A DNA stretch of 64,000 bases from an uncultured Lachnospiraceae bacterium (GCA_944384025.1 CALWRS010000001.1:62001-126000); one strand, 5' to 3'. Positions 31,159 to 40,688 are shown, counted from the first letter of the stretch. Numbers and translations: made by a program. The notes: generated by a model from the letters alone, not told the origin.

Positions 31159-31953
31159 TTATGCTTCCCTCTTTACAAGCACGCCAACATAATCCCCGCC
31201 CAGCGCATGGATTTCCTTCAGCGCCCGCTTTAGGATGCCGGCGGTTCGAACCTGAAATGCGGCCTGTGCGGAAACGGCAATCCGGTAGGTGCCCGCGCAC
31301 ATTTGACGGCGCAGTTCGCTAAGCGTTGTTATGCTGACGGAAAAGTCCGTCCAGATGCAGCCGTACTGCACGGCTTGGTGGGTATCGCTTCCGCTAACGA
31401 CGGGCTTTTGCAGCCGGTTTCCTAAAAAATACGTGAGACGCTCGGCGCGCTCGCGGTCTTCGGCTACGTCTTTGCCGTTTAAATCCAGAAAATCCAGCCG
31501 TTTTAGCTGCGCCGGAGGCAGCTTGGGAATGTTTCCGCCTTCTCGGTAAGGGTGCGCTGCCCCAACCAGTACGTCGTACTCGTCGAAAAGATCGCGCAGC
31601 TGCTCAAAGGGGAGGAATTGTCCTTTTTGCTTGTGCTCGCTAAGCCGCCGGTTGAGCTCCAGAATCGTTTCGGCAGAGCCTAAAGATAAAATATGTCCTC
31701 CCTCGGCAATGTCTGTCTCCATTCCGGGGAATATGCGCAGCCCGTTTTTTAGAACGAGCGTGTCGCCCTCCCGCGTGCTGATTTGCAAAAGGTAACGGTA
31801 CAATTCGTCGAATTGCAGCGTATTGAAGTGCTCCGTAAGGCAAAGGCCGTCTAATCCGGCGGCTTTTGCCTCGTCAAACAGCCAATCGGTGTATTCTGTC
31901 GAAAACGGCAGACGTTTTGCCAGTTTTCCGTGGGTATGAAAGTCGATTCTCAA
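31159..31953 (-). CDS. PHP-domain phosphoesterase
   Basis: The 264-residue protein has the PHP motifs: MRIDFHTHGK (motif I), GLCLTEHFN (II), FPGMETDIAEGGHIL, VGAAHPYREG (III) and VVSGSDTHQ (IV). These bind two or three metal ions. PHP enzymes hydrolyse phosphoesters, for example in nucleotide, RNA or histidine metabolism; the substrate is unknown. It follows the ECF transporter genes by 15 bases on the minus strand, so it may process the imported compound. AGGAAT before the start is a weak site. Confidence 0.85.
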   Translation of the reverse strand: MRIDFHTHGKLAKRLPFSTEYTDWLFDEAKAAGLDGLCLTEHFNTLQFDELYRYLLQISTREGDTLVLKNGLRIFPGMETDIAEGGHILSLGSAETILELNRRLSEHKQKGQFLPFEQLRDLFDEYDVLVGAAHPYREGGNIPKLPPAQLKRLDFLDLNGKDVAEDRERAERLTYFLGNRLQKPVVSGSDTHQAVQYGCIWTDFSVSITTLSELRRQMCAGTYRIAVSAQAAFQVRTAGILKRALKEIHALGGDYVGVLVKREA

Positions 31954-31968
31954 ATTAATTCCTCATTT

Positions 31969-32796
31969 CTAAAATAGTGTTGAAAGCAGGATGGCTACGG
32001 CGACGAGAAGAAACGAGACCGACAGGAATAACCAATCGTTATAAGTTACTCGTAAAGAAGCAAGCTTCATTTTTTTGACGGTCTTGTTGACCGCCGCGTA
32101 GCGATAGCCTTTGATTTCCAGCGCCTCCACGGTTGTTCGCGAACGCTTGGCAGTGTTTAGCATCAGCGGGTAAAAAGCGTGCATAACAATTTTCACCTGG
32201 TAGAACAGGTAGCGGATTTTCCCGAAAAAAGTATCGTGCGCCGGAGCGTTTCCGCGCATCCGAAACGACAGAAGGATATTTTGAAATTCCTCCATGAGCA
32301 TCGGGAGGATTCGGTAGGCGTAGGAAATCGAAAACGACAGACGCTCCGGGCAGCCGTACCACATCAGCCCGTTTGAGAGCCGGTCCGGGTCAAGACCGGA
32401 AAATACCGTAACCGATGCCAAAGAGCAGGTGGCAACTTTTAAAGTGAGGATAAGCAAAGGGATAATCGTGGATGCGTCTCCTCCAAAGAACAGCGAAACA
32501 ATAAGCAAATAGCCGGTTTGCGTAAACACGCCGACGGCAAACAGCAGCAAAACAAGCCCTGCAACGCGAGCCAGCACGGTCGTAACAAGAACTAAAAGAA
32601 AGCAGGCCGACAAAAACCAAAGGTCGCTGACAAACCAAGGCGTCAGCCCGAAAAACAAGTACCACGCAAGCAGGATGCGCGGGTCTAATCGGGCGATGAC
32701 CGTATCGTCGTTTCCGTAAGCGTTTTTCAGCACTTGGTTACGCAAAAAGTCAATCGAAAATTTATCCAAAATGTTCTCAGAAAGCTTCTTTTTCAT
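31969..32796 (-). CDS. ECF transporter transmembrane (T) component
   Basis: The 275-residue protein has about five or six membrane helices and the cytoplasmic coupling motif region SFRMRGNAPAHDTFF with RSRTTVEALEIKGYRY (the Ala-Arg-Gly-like coupling helices of EcfT). It couples the ATPases to a substrate-binding S component. The start ATG overlaps the stop of the ATPase gene (ATGA), with AAGGAG upstream. Operon order is S, A, T, PHP. Confidence 0.88.
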   Translation of the reverse strand: MKKKLSENILDKFSIDFLRNQVLKNAYGNDDTVIARLDPRILLAWYLFFGLTPWFVSDLWFLSACFLLVLVTTVLARVAGLVLLLFAVGVFTQTGYLLIVSLFFGGDASTIIPLLILTLKVATCSLASVTVFSGLDPDRLSNGLMWYGCPERLSFSISYAYRILPMLMEEFQNILLSFRMRGNAPAHDTFFGKIRYLFYQVKIVMHAFYPLMLNTAKRSRTTVEALEIKGYRYAAVNKTVKKMKLASLRVTYNDWLFLSVSFLLVAVAILLSTLF

Positions 32797-34493
32797 TGCG
32801 GCAACTCCTTAAAATGATGCAAAAAATCCTCGATGGTATAGCAAAGCGCCCGCGAATCAAGCGCCTGCCCCATAGTAAAGATTTCCGGCGGGCGGATGCC
32901 TACGGCAGTAAGCAGCGCCGAGTCCCCAAAGATAGCGTCGCGCGGCCCGTCCGCTACAACCTTCCCGCCGCAAAGCACGACAATTCGCTGCGCCCATTCG
33001 CAGACAAGCTGCATATCGTGCGTGGCAATCAGCACCGTTTCGGTAATGTCCCTTAAATCGGAAAGCGTTTGCATAATCTCTTTTCTGGTGGCGATATCAA
33101 GGTTCGCGGTCGGCTCGTCTAAAAGCAGGATTTGCGGATTTAGGGCAATGCCAATCGCAAGGCTTGCCCGGCGCATCTGCCCGCCGGATAGAAGCCGTCC
33201 GTCCCGCTCCTGCAGCTGCGTCAGCCGAAACCGCGCCAGCAGTCCGTCGGTGCGCTCCGACCAGTTTTTCACGCCGCGCACCTGCATGGCGTAGGCAATA
33301 TCAGCGCGAATAGAGTCTTTGATAAACATTTCCTCCGGGTTTTGGTAGACAAGGGAAACGCTGCGCGAGAGCTGCTCTGTTCCCATCTTTTGGATGCTCT
33401 CGCCGCCTAGTAAAATATCGCCGGCGCTTGGCCTTCGAAGCCCTACCATCATCTTCATTAAGGTGGATTTTCCGGCGCCATTTGAGCCAATCAGGGCAAT
33501 TTTCTCTCCGCGGTGAATTTCCAGATTCAGTCCGTCAAACACCGCCCGGTCATCGCCTTTTACGCTGCGGTAAGAAGCGGAAACGCCGCGAAACTCTACA
33601 ATCGCCTCGCCTGCCGCCGCCTGCTTTTTTTTAGGGGTTGCGTCTGGGTAAAACGAAAACGTGCGAAACGCAGTTTTGCCCTCGGGTATTGTGGTAGGAA
33701 GGGACTGCTCCTTGGAAAGCTTGCCTTCCTGCTTTAGCTTGTGCGCGGCAATTGTCACCTGCGGAGGAAAAATGTTGCACTCTTTCAGTTCCTCTACCCG
33801 GCGAAGCGCCTCGGCAGTCGGAAGTTTCCACGCGACGCCGCCGTCGCGCATCAGCATAACGTGCTTGCAGTAATCGGCGATATATTCCGTGTGATGCTCG
33901 ATTACAAGAATCGTCTTCCCGTGCACTTCGTTCAATTCCTTCAGCACTTCGTAGATTTTGCCTGCATGACCGGGGTCTAACTGCGCAATCGGCTCGTCTA
34001 AAATCAGCACATCCGGCTGCAGGGACAAAACGCCCGCCAGCGCCAGCAAATGGGTCTGCCCTCCGGAAAGCTGCCAGATATAGTCACTCTCCCTGCCCTC
34101 TAGGCCGCACATCGAAAGCGCCTGCCGTCCCTTTTTTATATAATCCGGCATCGCGTAGTTTAAACAAGCGTAAGAAGCGTCGTCTAGTACGGTAGGGCGG
34201 ACGATTTGATTCTCAAAATCCTGGTATACATACCCAACCTTGCAGGCAAGCGTCCCCACATCCGCCTCCAGTGTAGGAAGACCGTCCACCTTTACCGATC
34301 CTTCAAAATCGCCGTCGGTAAAGTGGGGGATTAGCCCGTTTAAGGTTTTGCAAAAAGTGGACTTCCCACAGCCGTTGTTCCCAACGACTGCTAGGAAGTC
34401 TCCTTTTTCTACTGTAAGCGATATGTTCCTTAGAATTGGACTCTTTGCGGCGGGATAGGAATAAGTTAAATTCTCTACCTCGATGATATTCAT
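32793..34493 (-). CDS. ECF transporter double ATPase (A1-A2 fusion)
   Basis: The 566-residue protein is two ABC ATPases in one chain. The first half has Walker A GNNGCGKST, signature LSGGQTHLLALAG and Walker B VLILDEP; the second has GSNGAGKST, LSGGQMRRASLAI and ILLLDEP. A linker of about 60 residues joins them. It energises vitamin- or metabolite-type uptake. The start is at 34493 (MNIIEVENLTYSY); upstream open frame belongs to the preceding gene. The start overlaps the S-component stop (ATGA). Confidence 0.92.
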   Translation of the reverse strand: MNIIEVENLTYSYPAAKSPILRNISLTVEKGDFLAVVGNNGCGKSTFCKTLNGLIPHFTDGDFEGSVKVDGLPTLEADVGTLACKVGYVYQDFENQIVRPTVLDDASYACLNYAMPDYIKKGRQALSMCGLEGRESDYIWQLSGGQTHLLALAGVLSLQPDVLILDEPIAQLDPGHAGKIYEVLKELNEVHGKTILVIEHHTEYIADYCKHVMLMRDGGVAWKLPTAEALRRVEELKECNIFPPQVTIAAHKLKQEGKLSKEQSLPTTIPEGKTAFRTFSFYPDATPKKKQAAAGEAIVEFRGVSASYRSVKGDDRAVFDGLNLEIHRGEKIALIGSNGAGKSTLMKMMVGLRRPSAGDILLGGESIQKMGTEQLSRSVSLVYQNPEEMFIKDSIRADIAYAMQVRGVKNWSERTDGLLARFRLTQLQERDGRLLSGGQMRRASLAIGIALNPQILLLDEPTANLDIATRKEIMQTLSDLRDITETVLIATHDMQLVCEWAQRIVVLCGGKVVADGPRDAIFGDSALLTAVGIRPPEIFTMGQALDSRALCYTIEDFLHHFKELPQ

Positions 34494-35338
34494 TGCTCCA
34501 CCGCCTGCATCTTTCCTGCTCGAACCTTTAGCGCGGCAATCGCGGCAACGGCAATTGCGGCGGCAACGACAAGGCCAACAGCTAACGCCGTCCGACTCTC
34601 GGCCCACGCAGCTTCCCATTCAATCAAAGGCGTGCCGCTGGTAGCCAAAAGCTCAGCGCCAAGCGCTACGGCAAAAGCGGCAATGCAGCCGATAACAACC
34701 TTTGCGCTGATTTTGCCAAGGCAGGTCTTTTCGTCGCGCGGGCGCATCCCCAAAAGCGGCTCGATTTTGCCATACAGCTTCGGAACCAAAAACAGGGTTG
34801 GCAGCAGGCAAAAGAGAATTCCGGAGAAGAGAAAGTCGTTTAAAAAGGCGAACCCTTCGGTTGCGTACACGCTCTCCGGCAATCCGGCAACGGCTTCAAA
34901 ATCTTCAACGGCAAACTGCACCTTTAAAATATCGACCACGGTGCCCATTAGAAGCTGTAAGCCGGTGCCAGTAATCGCCGCAATGCCGACCATCTTACGG
35001 TTTTTCGGATTTTGCACCATCCGCCCGGCAATGTATACGCCAATTGTAACCGTCAGAAACTTCTCCAGCTCGCCTAAGCCGCCAAACTGCCCCAGCATAA
35101 TCTCGCTGAAGACCAACTCGCCGGTAGCGGCTCCAAGCGCTGCCGAAAGCGGGTCAAACAGCATAGCAAGCGAGAGCGGAATAAACAGGAAATATTCTAC
35201 GGAAAATTCCACAATCCCCGCCTGAAAGCTAGGAATTAGCTCGGTGAACAGCGTTGCCAGCCCATATAGAGCCATCGTTAATACAAAGACCATGAGTTTT
35301 TGCGATTGCGTCGCAGTCTGTTTTTTTGAGAGTTGCAT
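34490..35338 (-). CDS. ECF transporter substrate-binding (S) component, substrate unknown
   Basis: The 282-residue integral membrane protein has about six to seven helices and a longer C-terminal membrane extension (after residue ~210). ECF context identifies it: it is the first gene of an operon with fused ATPases and a T component. The sequence does not show a riboflavin-, thiamine- or biotin-type signature I can recognise. AGGAGG lies just before ATG 35338. The upstream 240 bases are checked under the next entry. Confidence 0.82.
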   Translation of the reverse strand: MQLSKKQTATQSQKLMVFVLTMALYGLATLFTELIPSFQAGIVEFSVEYFLFIPLSLAMLFDPLSAALGAATGELVFSEIMLGQFGGLGELEKFLTVTIGVYIAGRMVQNPKNRKMVGIAAITGTGLQLLMGTVVDILKVQFAVEDFEAVAGLPESVYATEGFAFLNDFLFSGILFCLLPTLFLVPKLYGKIEPLLGMRPRDEKTCLGKISAKVVIGCIAAFAVALGAELLATSGTPLIEWEAAWAESRTALAVGLVVAAAIAVAAIAALKVRAGKMQAVEQ

Positions 35339-35583
35339 GTTCTTCCTCCTACGAAATTTACGTTTTTTTCTAAGTGTAGCGTTGTTTTTGCCGGGGCTCT
35401 ATCATGGCTTTGTAAAATGTAGGTTAAGAATTATCCCTTTAGAGCTTGTGATCTGAAAGAATGCATGGAAGAAAAAAACACATTTTGTTATCTGGTGAAA
35501 GCCTGTTTTTCTGAGCCTTCTGAGAGAAATAAGGATATAATTATACGAAAAAATAAAAAGCTTTCCTAAAAAGAAATTTTGTG
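35339..35583. other. Divergent intergenic region, no riboswitch or gene recognised
   Basis: Between the ECF operon (minus) and the secreted-protein operon (plus), 245 bases hold no credible gene. On the minus strand no good TTGACA/TATAAT pair or known riboswitch core is visible, although the ECF leader would be a natural place for one. The plus-strand promoter is at 35584. Confidence 0.5.
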
Positions 35584-35612
35584 TTGACATTTCCGATTTT
35601 TTTATGTAAGAT
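35584..35612 (+). promoter_or_regulatory. Sigma-A promoter of the secreted-protein/ABC operon
   Basis: TTGACA (35584-35589) and TAAGAT (35607-35612) with 17-base spacing. The TGGGAGGTTAT ribosome site begins at about 35627. Confidence 0.7.
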
Positions 35613-35635
35613 AAGGAAAGCAACTTTGGGAGGTT

Positions 35636-36523
35636 ATAAAAACAAAGAAAGTATTTTTAACACTATTATCATGTTTGATCGCACTTGCAAGCATGATGGG
35701 CAGCGGGGGGACTGCGGAAGCAGAGTCCTTGGAATTGGATCACGGTTTTTCGATTGATCTGGATCTATTTGATATCAATTGGACAGAGACGGATAAAATT
35801 TATGTTAAGCAAGACGTGCGGTCAATGTCCTCCGCATTCGATAAAGGGGTGAAACTTGGATATTACAGAGTTTCAATTGGTTTTGCAACTACGTATAAGG
35901 CTATTGACGGGAAAATTTACCAGCGACTTTTGGTGCGTGGAGAAATGGTTCCGCGTACGGTAAAAGGGAAAAATAAGGGAATGTCGCAACTGCTAGAAGT
36001 TAGTGTTGATCATAGTCCATGTAGCACGATTAAGGAAGTTGCAATTGAGCCTGCCTGTACTTCTTCTGGAGTAACTACATACTCTACAACTGGAACATTG
36101 GGATTAAGTTATGGGAAAAATGTATCATTATCATTAAAAGGCGATATGAGCTTTTCAAAAAATGGGTCATTATCAATGGGGATCTCGAAAACAGTACAAT
36201 ATACTGAAGGAAGCATGATTGTAATTACAAATAAAGATGATGACGGTGTGGCGCGTTGGACGTATGACTATGTGTCTGCAAACAAGAACAAAAGTCAAAA
36301 TGCATACCTGTTTGGTTCATCGACCCAGTACGGTGTTTTATCATGGCAAATGCCAAATACAAAGTATCTGGTTAACAATTTAAAGGTAACTGTGAAAGCG
36401 CAGTTCGGCGGGGGTAACATGAGCAACTCATCGATTGTAAAGAGGCTGAATGGCAGTCGAATTTTGGGAACCGATACATACAGTTTTTGGATAACGATGT
36501 ATGATAAAACACAAATTACGTAG
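35636..36523 (+). CDS. Secreted beta-rich protein of unknown function, non-standard start
   Basis: I do not recognise this protein. The frame has a full signal peptide (KTKKVFLTLLSCLIALASM, then AEAES), but no ATG, GTG or TTG precedes it. The codon in place is ATA at 35636, just after the GGGAGG site; the first standard start, TTG 35675, would remove the basic end. It may use ATA or carry a start mutation. The mature part is rich in Ser, Thr, Lys and beta-forming residues (GTLGLSYGKNVSLSLKGDMS) with two cysteines. A membrane-anchored protein and an ABC exporter-like gene follow. Confidence 0.65.
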   Translation: MKTKKVFLTLLSCLIALASMMGSGGTAEAESLELDHGFSIDLDLFDINWTETDKIYVKQDVRSMSSAFDKGVKLGYYRVSIGFATTYKAIDGKIYQRLLVRGEMVPRTVKGKNKGMSQLLEVSVDHSPCSTIKEVAIEPACTSSGVTTYSTTGTLGLSYGKNVSLSLKGDMSFSKNGSLSMGISKTVQYTEGSMIVITNKDDDGVARWTYDYVSANKNKSQNAYLFGSSTQYGVLSWQMPNTKYLVNNLKVTVKAQFGGGNMSNSSIVKRLNGSRILGTDTYSFWITMYDKTQIT

Positions 36524-36540
36524 GAAAGTAGGAAATAAGA

Positions 36541-37164
36541 GTGAAGCGCAAAAAAATAATTATCCTGACAATTTGTGGCCTTTTCCTTTTGCTCGGTGCT
36601 GGTATCGCTTGGTTTGTCATCTCGCAGTCGGATGAAGACGACGGTACGATGTATTACACGAAACTGTTGGTGGAAGGGTTTAATCCCAGAATTTACCTCT
36701 ACGGGGAACCGCTGCCGGAGTTGCCGGAGGAGCTGGGCTGTATCCCAATTGATAAAATCGACGAAAGCGTTTTTCAGAAAAATGCGAAAAATGGAATTCA
36801 TGCGATTATATTAAACGATTTGGAAGGAACAATGCAAATCTCGGACGAGGAGCTGCTGATGATAAAAAAACACGTCGAAGAAGATGGGTTTGACATGTAT
36901 TATCTCGGAAGAAATTATTTGGATGACTTTGTCCGGCTTGGCTTTACCGTAGGAGTTAAGGACGATGAGTACGGTCTTGAATACATTGGAAGTACCCACA
37001 TTGGGGAGGATGTGCAGCAAAACAGTATAGGAAATCTGTATGCGGAACATGGACTTTTACGAAAAGAGGAAACGCTGGAAAAAGACAAAGGCCGCAAGGA
37101 GGCCGTGGGTAATATCGTTTTTTTCATGTATACCCATACAGAGGAGGCAGCAAGAGACGAATAG
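36541..37164 (+). CDS. Membrane-anchored protein of unknown function, 207 aa
   Basis: A basic start (MKRKKIIIL) leads to one membrane helix (about 6-28), followed by an extracytoplasmic acidic domain with no motif I can name (IYLYGEPLPELPEELGC; EEDGFDMYYLGRNYL). It lies 17 bases after the secreted protein gene and 42 before the ABC gene, so the three likely form one operon. GTG 36541 follows AGGAAATAAGA. It could assist the ABC protein or sense its substrate; this is inference. Confidence 0.65.
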   Translation: MKRKKIIILTICGLFLLLGAGIAWFVISQSDEDDGTMYYTKLLVEGFNPRIYLYGEPLPELPEELGCIPIDKIDESVFQKNAKNGIHAIILNDLEGTMQISDEELLMIKKHVEEDGFDMYYLGRNYLDDFVRLGFTVGVKDDEYGLEYIGSTHIGEDVQQNSIGNLYAEHGLLRKEETLEKDKGRKEAVGNIVFFMYTHTEEAARDE

Positions 37165-37206
37165 CTGCGTCTGTTAAACGGTAGGAAAGAGGGAGAACTT
37201 CAAAAA

Positions 37207-39723
37207 GTGATTTGTGTAGAAAATGTAACAAAGATTTATTCGCAAGGAGACACCAGCGTTACGGCGCTGGAGGCTGTCTCCTTTTCCTTTGGAGAAAACG
37301 GCCTGGTTTCTGTCATCGGGGAAAGCGGCTGTGGGAAAACAACGCTTTTGAATCTGCTTGGCGGACTTGATCACCCAACCGAAGGACAAATCCAAATTGA
37401 CGGAAAGCCTTTGGCGGAGTTTTCGGAAGACGAGTGGAACCAATTCCGTTCGGAAAGACTTGGATTCGTCTTTCAGGAGTACAATATCTTGGAAGAGTTG
37501 ACAGTAGAGGAAAATATCCAGATGCCTTTGCAGATTCTGGATATTGATAAAAAGCAAAAAAAGGAGCTGGTTGACTCGGTTATTGCTCGGTTAGGGCTTA
37601 CAAAAGAGCGCAAGAAAGTATGCGGCAGATTAAGCGGCGGTCAAAAGCAGCGTGTGGCAATTGCAAGAGCCTATATAAAGAGACCGGACGTAATTCTTGC
37701 TGACGAGCCGACTGGGAATCTGGATGCAGAAAACAGCAAAAACATTTTTCAGATACTTCGCGAGCTTTCCAAAGACACGCTTGTGGTAGTTATAACACAT
37801 GACAGTGCTTTGGCGCAGGAGTACTCCGATCGCGTAATAGAACTAAGCGACGGACGGTTAGTAAGCGACGTAAGGCTTGCCGGGAGGCTTTCCTTTGAGG
37901 TGGAAAATGCCGCCGGTTTCATACAACCGGCAAAAAGTTTGGGTGAACTGGGAGGTGTTTTGCGCAAGCTCTTTGCAGACGGCGCAGCGTCTTGTACCCT
38001 GCGTTTTCATAGCGAGGAGCGCAAAGAAGAAGCATCTTATGAGGCGCCCTCAAAAGAGGCGCATACAAGCAGGCGGCTTTCAAAACGTGAGCTTTGGAAA
38101 ATGTCTCGCAGGATTTTGGAAAAACGGAAGGTGCGGCAGGCAGTTACGGTTGTAATTCTTTCCCTTACAATTTTTCTATTGCTTACGGCCCTCGCCTTTG
38201 CTTCTTATCGGGAAGACAGGGAGATTGCAAATTATCTAAAAGAAAATAAAATTGATCGTATAGGCGTATGCCTCCAGACGGATTTCGTTCTTAGGACCGA
38301 CGAAACCACGAATATCTGTGTTGGTATGGTGATCGAGCAGGAACTAAACAAGGCACTGGGAGAGAGCGTTCGCATAGAAAGGCAGCAAAATGGCATGTCC
38401 CTTGCAACTGCTTCCCACGAGATTTCCTTTGAAGATAAATGGGAAGCCGCAGAATCACGCACGACGTCTGTTATGGGAGAGTTTGCGACGGAAAGCTTCT
38501 TTACGAACTATGCAAGTGAAAACGAAGGGCATCCGCGCGTCGTTGTGACGGATTATGTCGCAAACGAGCTTGGTCTGGGCGACAATCCGGTTGGCAAAAC
38601 GCTATACCTTCAAGGCGAAAAAGTGGAGGTGGTTGGCGTTTGCATGACCGGGTACGAAAGCATTGCCTTTTGCCGTCTTTCGGATCGCACGCCGAGTGAA
38701 GAGTACGTGGTTTTGGAAACTTTTAATCGCGTTTGGTATGATGAAAATTACCGGAAACTAGAGGAACAAAAGCAGCGCAGCGAGGGCATTTCCGTTATGT
38801 CCAACTATTTCTTCTCTGCTGTTATGTTTCATTATCTGAGTCAGGGAATGAAAGTAGGGTGCGACGAATTTCTTTCGGAGTCAACACTCGTTGCCGGGCG
38901 TTATCCGGAGAAAAAAGGAGAAATTGCAATATCGTCCGCTTGTATCGAGCAAATGCTTCAGGAAGGGGAGGCTTTGGAGGACTATATCGGAAAGACGTAT
39001 TCTCTAGTGGATTTGCATTCCGAATCGTACCAAAAGCCTTATGCGGACCGCATAAACCTGTTCGATTATCTGGGGGAAGAAGTTTGCGTGGTAGGAATAG
39101 CAGACACGCCCCATGCAGAGGTTTTGATAGCGAAGGAGGATTTTGAATCCCTTTTTGCGGATTACATGAAGTATTATTATGAAGACGAACTGTTAATCCG
39201 GTTGCAGGAAGGTAATTGGAACGCTGTGATGGCGAAAATACATAAGCTGGGCTACCAGGTTACCGATCCGATGGTGTCGGATATTTACCTCATCGGCCAT
39301 ATAAAGTCCGTCATTATGCCGTATCTTTTCCTGGGCGTTTTGGCAATGCTGTTGTTGACGGTGTTCCTGTTTGTTTCGCTGATTTCCTTCAGCGTTCAGG
39401 ATAACCGCAGAAAGATCGGAATTTTGCGTTCTTTAGGCTTTGCGGGCAGGGACGTTAAAGTTTTGTTTGCCATAGAGGGAATGCTTGTCACGGCGACAGC
39501 CACTTTTTTTGGAGGGCTGGGATATTTCCTGCTGCTGTTTGTAATCCGGCAGCAAAACGCGGTGGAAGAAGTAAACCGCGTCTGCCACTTGGTCGGTTAC
39601 CAATTGCCAGTCGTTTTGTCTGCGCTTTTGCTTGTCAATGTGCTTTCGCTTGTCTTCTCGTGGCTGCCAATCCGCGGAATGAACCGGATGGAGCTGGTGG
39701 ACGTTATTCGGGAAGCGGAATAA
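37207..39723 (+). CDS. MacB/FtsX-type ABC transporter, ATPase fused to permease
   Basis: The 838-residue protein has an N-terminal ATPase (1-225; Walker A IGESGCGKTTLL, signature GRLSGGQKQRVAIARAY, Walker B VILADEPTGNLD), a linker, then a permease with one membrane helix (about 315-335), a large extracytoplasmic domain (about 335-690) and three C-terminal helices (about 700-830) of the FtsX type (NRRKIGILRSLGFAGRDV). Such proteins usually work mechanically on lipoproteins, peptides or cell-wall enzymes. GTG 37207 is used. The end overlaps the convergent PHP gene by 20 bases. Confidence 0.9.
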   Translation: MICVENVTKIYSQGDTSVTALEAVSFSFGENGLVSVIGESGCGKTTLLNLLGGLDHPTEGQIQIDGKPLAEFSEDEWNQFRSERLGFVFQEYNILEELTVEENIQMPLQILDIDKKQKKELVDSVIARLGLTKERKKVCGRLSGGQKQRVAIARAYIKRPDVILADEPTGNLDAENSKNIFQILRELSKDTLVVVITHDSALAQEYSDRVIELSDGRLVSDVRLAGRLSFEVENAAGFIQPAKSLGELGGVLRKLFADGAASCTLRFHSEERKEEASYEAPSKEAHTSRRLSKRELWKMSRRILEKRKVRQAVTVVILSLTIFLLLTALAFASYREDREIANYLKENKIDRIGVCLQTDFVLRTDETTNICVGMVIEQELNKALGESVRIERQQNGMSLATASHEISFEDKWEAAESRTTSVMGEFATESFFTNYASENEGHPRVVVTDYVANELGLGDNPVGKTLYLQGEKVEVVGVCMTGYESIAFCRLSDRTPSEEYVVLETFNRVWYDENYRKLEEQKQRSEGISVMSNYFFSAVMFHYLSQGMKVGCDEFLSESTLVAGRYPEKKGEIAISSACIEQMLQEGEALEDYIGKTYSLVDLHSESYQKPYADRINLFDYLGEEVCVVGIADTPHAEVLIAKEDFESLFADYMKYYYEDELLIRLQEGNWNAVMAKIHKLGYQVTDPMVSDIYLIGHIKSVIMPYLFLGVLAMLLLTVFLFVSLISFSVQDNRRKIGILRSLGFAGRDVKVLFAIEGMLVTATATFFGGLGYFLLLFVIRQQNAVEEVNRVCHLVGYQLPVVLSALLLVNVLSLVFSWLPIRGMNRMELVDVIREAE

Positions 39724-40570
39724 AGACCGGCGTATGCTCTTTAAAATACGTAACGTAGCGAAAACCGGCGCGTCTTGCAATTTCGGCTCCCTCGCGGATG
39801 CCTCTGCCAACGTCCGCCACAACATGCGAATCAGAGCCAAGGCTTAAAATTTCGCCTCCGAGCTCTCGGTAGCGTCTTACGTAGCGTTCCGAAGGGAACG
39901 TGTCGCCGTAGGCCTGCCGAAGCCCGGAGGTATTAATTTCAATCCCCTTGCCTGCGGCAATGACCGTTTTTAAAATCTCGTCGATGATGTCGTCGTATTT
40001 GCGCATATCCACTTGGATGCCGGCATTCCCCTCCATGTAGCGCAGAGTGTAAGTCAGGTGTCCTAAAATGTCAAATTTGCCCCACCGGCAAAGCTCCAAT
40101 ACTTCCGCAAAATACCGCGTAAGAAGCGCATACACCGTTTCCTTTGTGTAGCCGGTGTAATCAATCAGGGCAAAGTCCTCTTCGCCGCGCAGCTGGTGCA
40201 CGGAGCCGATAATAAAATCTACGCGCGGATCCTCCACAACTTTTTGCGCAATGTCTCTCTCTTGGTGCGCCTGTCCGAGCTCGACGCCGCAAATCAGCTC
40301 TATCTGCCCGTCGTACTCCTCCTTTAGCCGCGTAACTTCGGCAACGGAGTCCTCGAAGTTTTGTCCGAAATTAAAATAAAGGTAAGTCGTCGGATTATCG
40401 TAATACTCCTTGCCGTACCAGCGGTTGCACTCGCAATGATCCGTCACCGAAAAGGCGCGAAGCCCAAGCGCGACGGCGCGGTCGATCATCTCGCGGATGT
40501 TGGCGGTGGAGTCAATGGAAAAGCTTGTATGCGTATGACAGTCAATGAGACCCTTTGAATTTGAAAGCAT
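39704..40570 (-). CDS. Histidinol-phosphatase-like PHP protein (HisJ/HisK family)
   Basis: The 288-residue protein shows PHP motifs LIDCHTHTSFSIDS, FSVTDHCEC, ICGVELGQAH, FIIGSVHQLRG, DILGHLTY and SLGSDSHVV, as in the HisJ-type histidinol phosphatases. The start at 40570 is chosen because AAGGAGCG precedes it; the longer frame runs into the rplJ promoter region. It would act in histidine synthesis or on a related phosphoester. No other his gene is in the window. Confidence 0.82.
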   Translation of the reverse strand: MLSNSKGLIDCHTHTSFSIDSTANIREMIDRAVALGLRAFSVTDHCECNRWYGKEYYDNPTTYLYFNFGQNFEDSVAEVTRLKEEYDGQIELICGVELGQAHQERDIAQKVVEDPRVDFIIGSVHQLRGEEDFALIDYTGYTKETVYALLTRYFAEVLELCRWGKFDILGHLTYTLRYMEGNAGIQVDMRKYDDIIDEILKTVIAAGKGIEINTSGLRQAYGDTFPSERYVRRYRELGGEILSLGSDSHVVADVGRGIREGAEIARRAGFRYVTYFKEHTPVFIPLPE

Positions 40571-40659
40571 AATATGCACGCTCCTTGCAGAAGTTTGATT
40601 GCGGGTTCCGCTTCCTGAGTGTACCGCCAAATAAAGGAACTTGTCAATGAAAAAAGTGC

Positions 40660-40688
40660 TTGACACCCGCGCTTTTTTATGTTATATA
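40660..40688 (+). promoter_or_regulatory. Promoter of rplJ-rplL
   Basis: TTGACA (40660-40665) and TATATA (40683-40688) with 17-base spacing, followed directly by the L10 leader. Confidence 0.75.

Noticed and set aside
35339..35450. Riboswitch (for example PreQ1 or thiamine) ahead of the ECF operon
   Set aside because: I looked for known cores on the minus strand and found none; short A-rich stretches are not sufficient.
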